Positions 7,022 to 9,179 of a DNA stretch of 9,179 nucleotides are shown piece after piece. This DNA is from Bacteroidales bacterium (lineage in GTDB: Bacteria; Bacteroidota; Bacteroidia; Bacteroidales; UBA932): positions 1 to 9,179 of the forward strand of contig SFPH01000054.1 of assembly GCA_004552115.1 (NCBI GenBank). The letters run 5' to 3'. A model generated the notes under the pieces. It searched no databases. It was given only the letters and a program-made list of their open reading frames with translations, and had not been told where the DNA came from. A program made the translations under genes and the position numbers. Position 1 is the first letter of the stretch. Every line of letters begins with the position of its first letter.

Positions 7022-8323
7022 TTACTTCACGAAGAGCGAAGCGAATCCGAACATGTCAGCATCGAAATCAGGATCCCACCACATCTCTCCGAACGGAGGA
7101 GTGTCATAGTCGCGGAACTCTACCTGGAGACCGCCTTCAACCAATGTGAAGATCACAACTGCCTCTCCGAGGGTTTCAACTTCAGAGCTGAAGGCCCTGT
7201 TGGCTTCGGAAAGCCTGTAATATGAACAGGTGTGGACACCGTAGTCCTCCGATGCCATGAACATATTGATTTCCGATACGGTGTTCATTCCCGTCACGAT
7301 ACCCTCTGAAGAGTAGTTGATCGGCTCAGTTGGGGTGACTGAGGCTGTCCTGAAGAACTTTGCGAAGTCGCCCTTGTCATTAGGAGTGACGGTAATGATT
7401 CCGGCATCGTCCTTCTCGAATGTAAGGGTGAAGCCCTCGTTGTGGGTCGGGAGAAGTGTAATGTCATCTTCCAGCTCGCCGAAGAAGTATTCAATCTCCT
7501 CCAGAGCAAATGCATGGTCGAATGTCCATGTGCCGAGCAATGCCTCCTCGCTATAGAGTTTCAATGAGAAAGTATCATTGTTGCCGATCATAATCCTGTC
7601 TTCACCCTCCTTGATGCTGAGCTTGACTTCCGCACCTTCCTCGAATCCCGGCTTCAGGGAGAACTCAGCGATGGCGACATTGTCACCCGCCTTGAGCAGG
7701 GCGTGAGGCTCACCGCCGAAATTGAGATAAGAGGCGGCAGCTCCGCTTGCTGTAAGAGGAATGACAACATCCTCGTTCAACGAAAGGTCCTTGCCTGATA
7801 CGGCTCCGCTCACGTCAATGCGTGCCCCGTAGGAACCGATTGCATTGTCGGTAGTGGAGGCGAAAGAGCAGAGGAGATTGTCGGAAGTGCTGGCGAAAGA
7901 GCAGATGAGAAGTTCCTCGGCGTCCACGGTGACAATGGTGACGCTTTTTGTTCCCGGGGCATATCCTGCAGGACATCTTCCAATGCCGACTGCAATCTGC
8001 TCATCCTGGGAAATCTTGATGTCGGAGATGGTTACTGTCCCGACAGTCTCACCTGCAGGAATTGTGACAGTGTCAAAGCCGGCAGCATACTTGTCGGCGG
8101 ACGCTGACCCGGAGAATAGCAGACCGATGCTGATGTCAGATGCAGCCGGCTCGCTGTCAGATGCAGCCGGCTCGCTTACATTCACTGCAATGTCCACGCT
8201 TCCACCGCCGTGAACGGTGTAGAGAGTCTTCTCGAATTCTACTGCAATCTTGCCGTCTTCAGAGCAGGCGACTGAGAGAATGGCCAATGTCAATATGGCC
8301 ATCAATTTTGATAAATTCTTCAT
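7022..8323 (-). CDS. Surface-type lipoprotein with Calx-beta-like domains and a lipocalin-like C-terminus
   Basis: This is a 433-residue protein with a lipoprotein signal peptide and lipobox S-V-A-C (Cys20). The residues after the Cys, S-E-D-G, are acidic and resemble the Bacteroidota signal for display on the outer leaflet. Residues about 27-133 look like a Calx-beta domain: V-E-F-E-K-T-L-Y-T-V, then a region ending T-V-T-I-P-A-G-E-T-V-G-T-V-T-I (85-99). Residues about 161-258 look like a second, more divergent beta-sandwich. From about 262, L-L-G-T-W-T-F-D starts a C-terminal domain resembling the lipocalin-like ends of other Bacteroidota lipoproteins. Two in-frame tandem duplications lie inside: SEPAASD twice (50-63) and CSFAST(S/T)DN twice (141-160). 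The gene is last in a - strand operon after a SusD-like gene and a 66-residue lipoprotein, with 18 nt between, so a role as a surface ligand-binding partner of that SusCD pair is plausible. No catalytic motif is visible and the ligand is unknown. Confidence 0.8.
   Translation of the reverse strand: MKNLSKLMAILTLAILSVACSEDGKIAVEFEKTLYTVHGGGSVDIAVNVSEPAASDSEPAASDISIGLLFSGSASADKYAAGFDTVTIPAGETVGTVTISDIKISQDEQIAVGIGRCPAGYAPGTKSVTIVTVDAEELLICSFASTSDNLLCSFASTTDNAIGSYGARIDVSGAVSGKDLSLNEDVVIPLTASGAAASYLNFGGEPHALLKAGDNVAIAEFSLKPGFEEGAEVKLSIKEGEDRIMIGNNDTFSLKLYSEEALLGTWTFDHAFALEEIEYFFGELEDDITLLPTHNEGFTLTFEKDDAGIITVTPNDKGDFAKFFRTASVTPTEPINYSSEGIVTGMNTVSEINMFMASEDYGVHTCSYYRLSEANRAFSSEVETLGEAVVIFTLVEGGLQVEFRDYDTPPFGEMWWDPDFDADMFGFASLFVK
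7844..7909 (-). repeat. 33-bp imperfect tandem duplication inside the Calx-beta lipoprotein gene
   Basis: Copies 7844-7876 and 7877-7909 differ at four of 33 positions by hand alignment. In the coding sense they encode LICSFASTSDN (residues 139-149) and LLCSFASTTDN (150-160). The duplication keeps the frame and adds a second cysteine. The mismatches suggest it is older than the perfect 21-bp and 26-bp repeats nearby. Confidence 0.93.
8134..8175 (-). repeat. Perfect 21-bp tandem duplication inside the Calx-beta lipoprotein gene
   Basis: Copies 8134-8154 and 8155-8175 are identical (TGTCAGATGCAGCCGGCTCG then C). They encode the heptapeptide SEPAASD twice, residues 50-63, between predicted strands of the first Calx-beta-like domain. 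The frame is preserved, so the effect is probably only a longer loop. Confidence 0.95.
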
Positions 8324-8341
8324 AATAAGGTTTTTATGTAA

Positions 8342-8542
8342 TTACTTCGATATTGCTGCCTCGTATTCGGCCTTGGCCGCCTTCACTACCTCCCTCTCCT
8401 CCTGGGTAGGTACCTCCCCTGAAGGCTTGATGTATTCCTTGGCGGCATCGTCCGTCTTCGGTGGATATTTGTCAAATCCGCAGCCGCTGACTGCGCAAAG
8501 GCCCAGCGACAATGCAAATATAATAAATCTTTTATGTTTCAT
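8342..8542 (-). CDS. Small lipoprotein of unknown function (66 residues)
   Basis: I do not recognise this family. The protein begins with a basic MKHKR, a hydrophobic stretch, and lipobox A-V-S-G-C (Cys21), so it is very likely lipidated and anchored in a membrane. The mature part is only 46 residues: a Pro/Lys-rich start (G-F-D-K-Y-P-P-K-T-D-D) and a charged, alanine-rich end from about 47 (Q-E-E-R-E-V-V-K-A-A-K-A-E-Y-E-A-A) that could form one amphipathic helix. It lies between the SusD-like gene (17 nt) and the Calx-beta lipoprotein gene (18 nt) on the same strand, so it is almost certainly co-transcribed with them. It could be a small accessory subunit of that SusCD complex. A truncated remnant of a longer lipoprotein is an alternative, but the clean signal peptide and stop argue for a real gene. 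Confidence 0.78.
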   Translation of the reverse strand: MKHKRFIIFALSLGLCAVSGCGFDKYPPKTDDAAKEYIKPSGEVPTQEEREVVKAAKAEYEAAISK

Positions 8543-8559
8543 TGTACGAAAGCATTTGA

Positions 8560-9179
8560 TCAGTAAACATATCCCGGGTTCTGCTCCAGACCCGGGTTCA
8601 GGTCAATGTCATCCTTGGAAATGGGAGCAGTGTAGAGGTACTTCCTCGTAGTATATTTAAGACCGTTGCTGATGACCCACCATTCAGGACGGCCGTTTCT
8701 CTTGAGTTCGAACCAGCGGTCACCCTCCATGAACATCTCCTTCCTCCTCTCGTCGAATATTGCCTGGAGCAGTGGGGTGACAGGGTTTCCGAGGGCGTCC
8801 ACCACTATCCTGTCTCCTTTCCTTACCGCCGGCAAAGTCGCTGCAGCCAGGTCTTCGGCCCCCTCTATCCTGTTGCGTCTCAATTCATTGAGCCATCTGA
8901 GCGCCCCCTCTTCATCACCAAGGTGATACAGTGACTCCGAGAGCATCAGGACAATTTCAGAGAGTCTGACCTTGCATTCTGGAGTCTTTACATTCATTCT
9001 CTTCCTGTCGAAGCAGGCGGCATATCTCACGTCCGCCTCCGGATTATCTCCGTATAGACGGATTAATGATGCGCAGGCCGGTCTGGAGGAAAGGTATCCC
9101 TTCATGTAGGAGAAGTACCAGTCCAGCTCGCTGGAGTTGTTGATATGCGAGCGCAGCATAACCTCTCCCGTCGCATCAT
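8560..9179 (-). CDS. susD: SusD/RagB-family lipoprotein, C-terminal part only (runs off the window)
   Basis: The visible 205 residues are the C-terminal third or so of a SusD-like glycan- or peptide-binding lipoprotein; the N-terminus and lipobox lie beyond position 9179. Diagnostic features are a helical repeat segment (E-S-L-Y-H-L-G-D-E-E-G-A-L-R-W-L-N-E-L-R), the family signature FDERRKEMFMEGDRWFELKR, and the closing L-N-P-G-L-E-Q-N-P-G-Y. The frame stays open through the window edge, so the ATG near 9159 is internal and not the start. It heads a - strand operon with two further lipoproteins. A SusC gene is expected further upstream, outside the window. This is clearly a different SusD from the one at the left end. 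No enzyme lies beside it in the window, so its ligand cannot be inferred. Confidence 0.92.
   Translation of the reverse strand, partial: DATGEVMLRSHINNSSELDWYFSYMKGYLSSRPACASLIRLYGDNPEADVRYAACFDRKRMNVKTPECKVRLSEIVLMLSESLYHLGDEEGALRWLNELRRNRIEGAEDLAAATLPAVRKGDRIVVDALGNPVTPLLQAIFDERRKEMFMEGDRWFELKRNGRPEWWVISNGLKYTTRKYLYTAPISKDDIDLNPGLEQNPGYVY

Noticed and set aside
8571..8596. Repeated CCCGGGTT near the end of the right-hand SusD gene as a hairpin or terminator
   Set aside because: It is explained by the two NPG codon sets in the conserved NPGLEQNPGY ending, lies within coding sequence, and has no T run.
9157..9159. ATG near 9159 as the start of the right-hand SusD gene
   Set aside because: The frame remains open to the window edge (D-A-T-G-E-V before the Met) and there is no signal peptide, so this Met is internal.

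Overview
The window reads as chromosome of a Bacteroidales bacterium. It carries two SusC/SusD-type loci, lipoproteins with Bacteroidota-style lipoboxes, a TAnnTTTG promoter-like element, and intergenic gaps of only a few bases. By eye the G+C content is in the low fifties. That would suit a Rikenellaceae/RC9-like, Muribaculaceae-like or high-GC Prevotella-like organism, but I cannot assign a genus.

Positions 1-5690 (+ strand) are one compact fructan-utilisation operon: the 3' tail of a susC TonB-dependent transporter, a full susD lipoprotein, a GH32 fructanase with a Bacteroidota-specific N-terminal extension, an FHS-type (FucP-like) major facilitator sugar permease, and a PfkB-family fructokinase. 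Gaps are 22, 4, 12 and 9 nt. The inferred route is fructan capture and outer-membrane import by SusCD, periplasmic hydrolysis to fructose by GH32, fructose uptake through the permease, then phosphorylation to fructose 6-phosphate. The content resembles the levan PUL of Bacteroides thetaiotaomicron. The segment seen lacks a SusE-like surface binding protein, a recognisable surface endo-levanase and the hybrid two-component sensor.

Positions 5700-6967 (+) hold a fused YjjP/YjjB-type threonine/serine exporter (ThrE family), with a promoter-like element just before its start. A perfect 26-bp tandem duplication at 6528-6579 shifts the frame exactly at the junction of the two modules. The gene is therefore split into a YjjP-like ORF with a 41-residue aberrant tail and an overlapping YjjB-like ORF. 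Removing one copy restores a 409-residue protein.

A 9-bp-stem hairpin at 6977-7001 separates this from a convergent operon on the - strand (9179 down to 7022). That operon contains the C-terminal 205 residues of a second SusD-like protein, a 66-residue lipoprotein I do not recognise, and a 433-residue lipoprotein with Calx-beta-like domains. The large lipoprotein contains two in-frame tandem duplications (33 bp and 21 bp), so three short tandem duplications lie within about 1.65 kb.

I see no RNA genes, insertion sequences or CRISPR arrays, and no intergenic stretch longer than about 55 bases. The most unusual feature is the duplication-driven, potentially reversible split of the ThrE gene, together with the clustering of tandem duplications next to it. 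I found no evidence of a wholly novel system.
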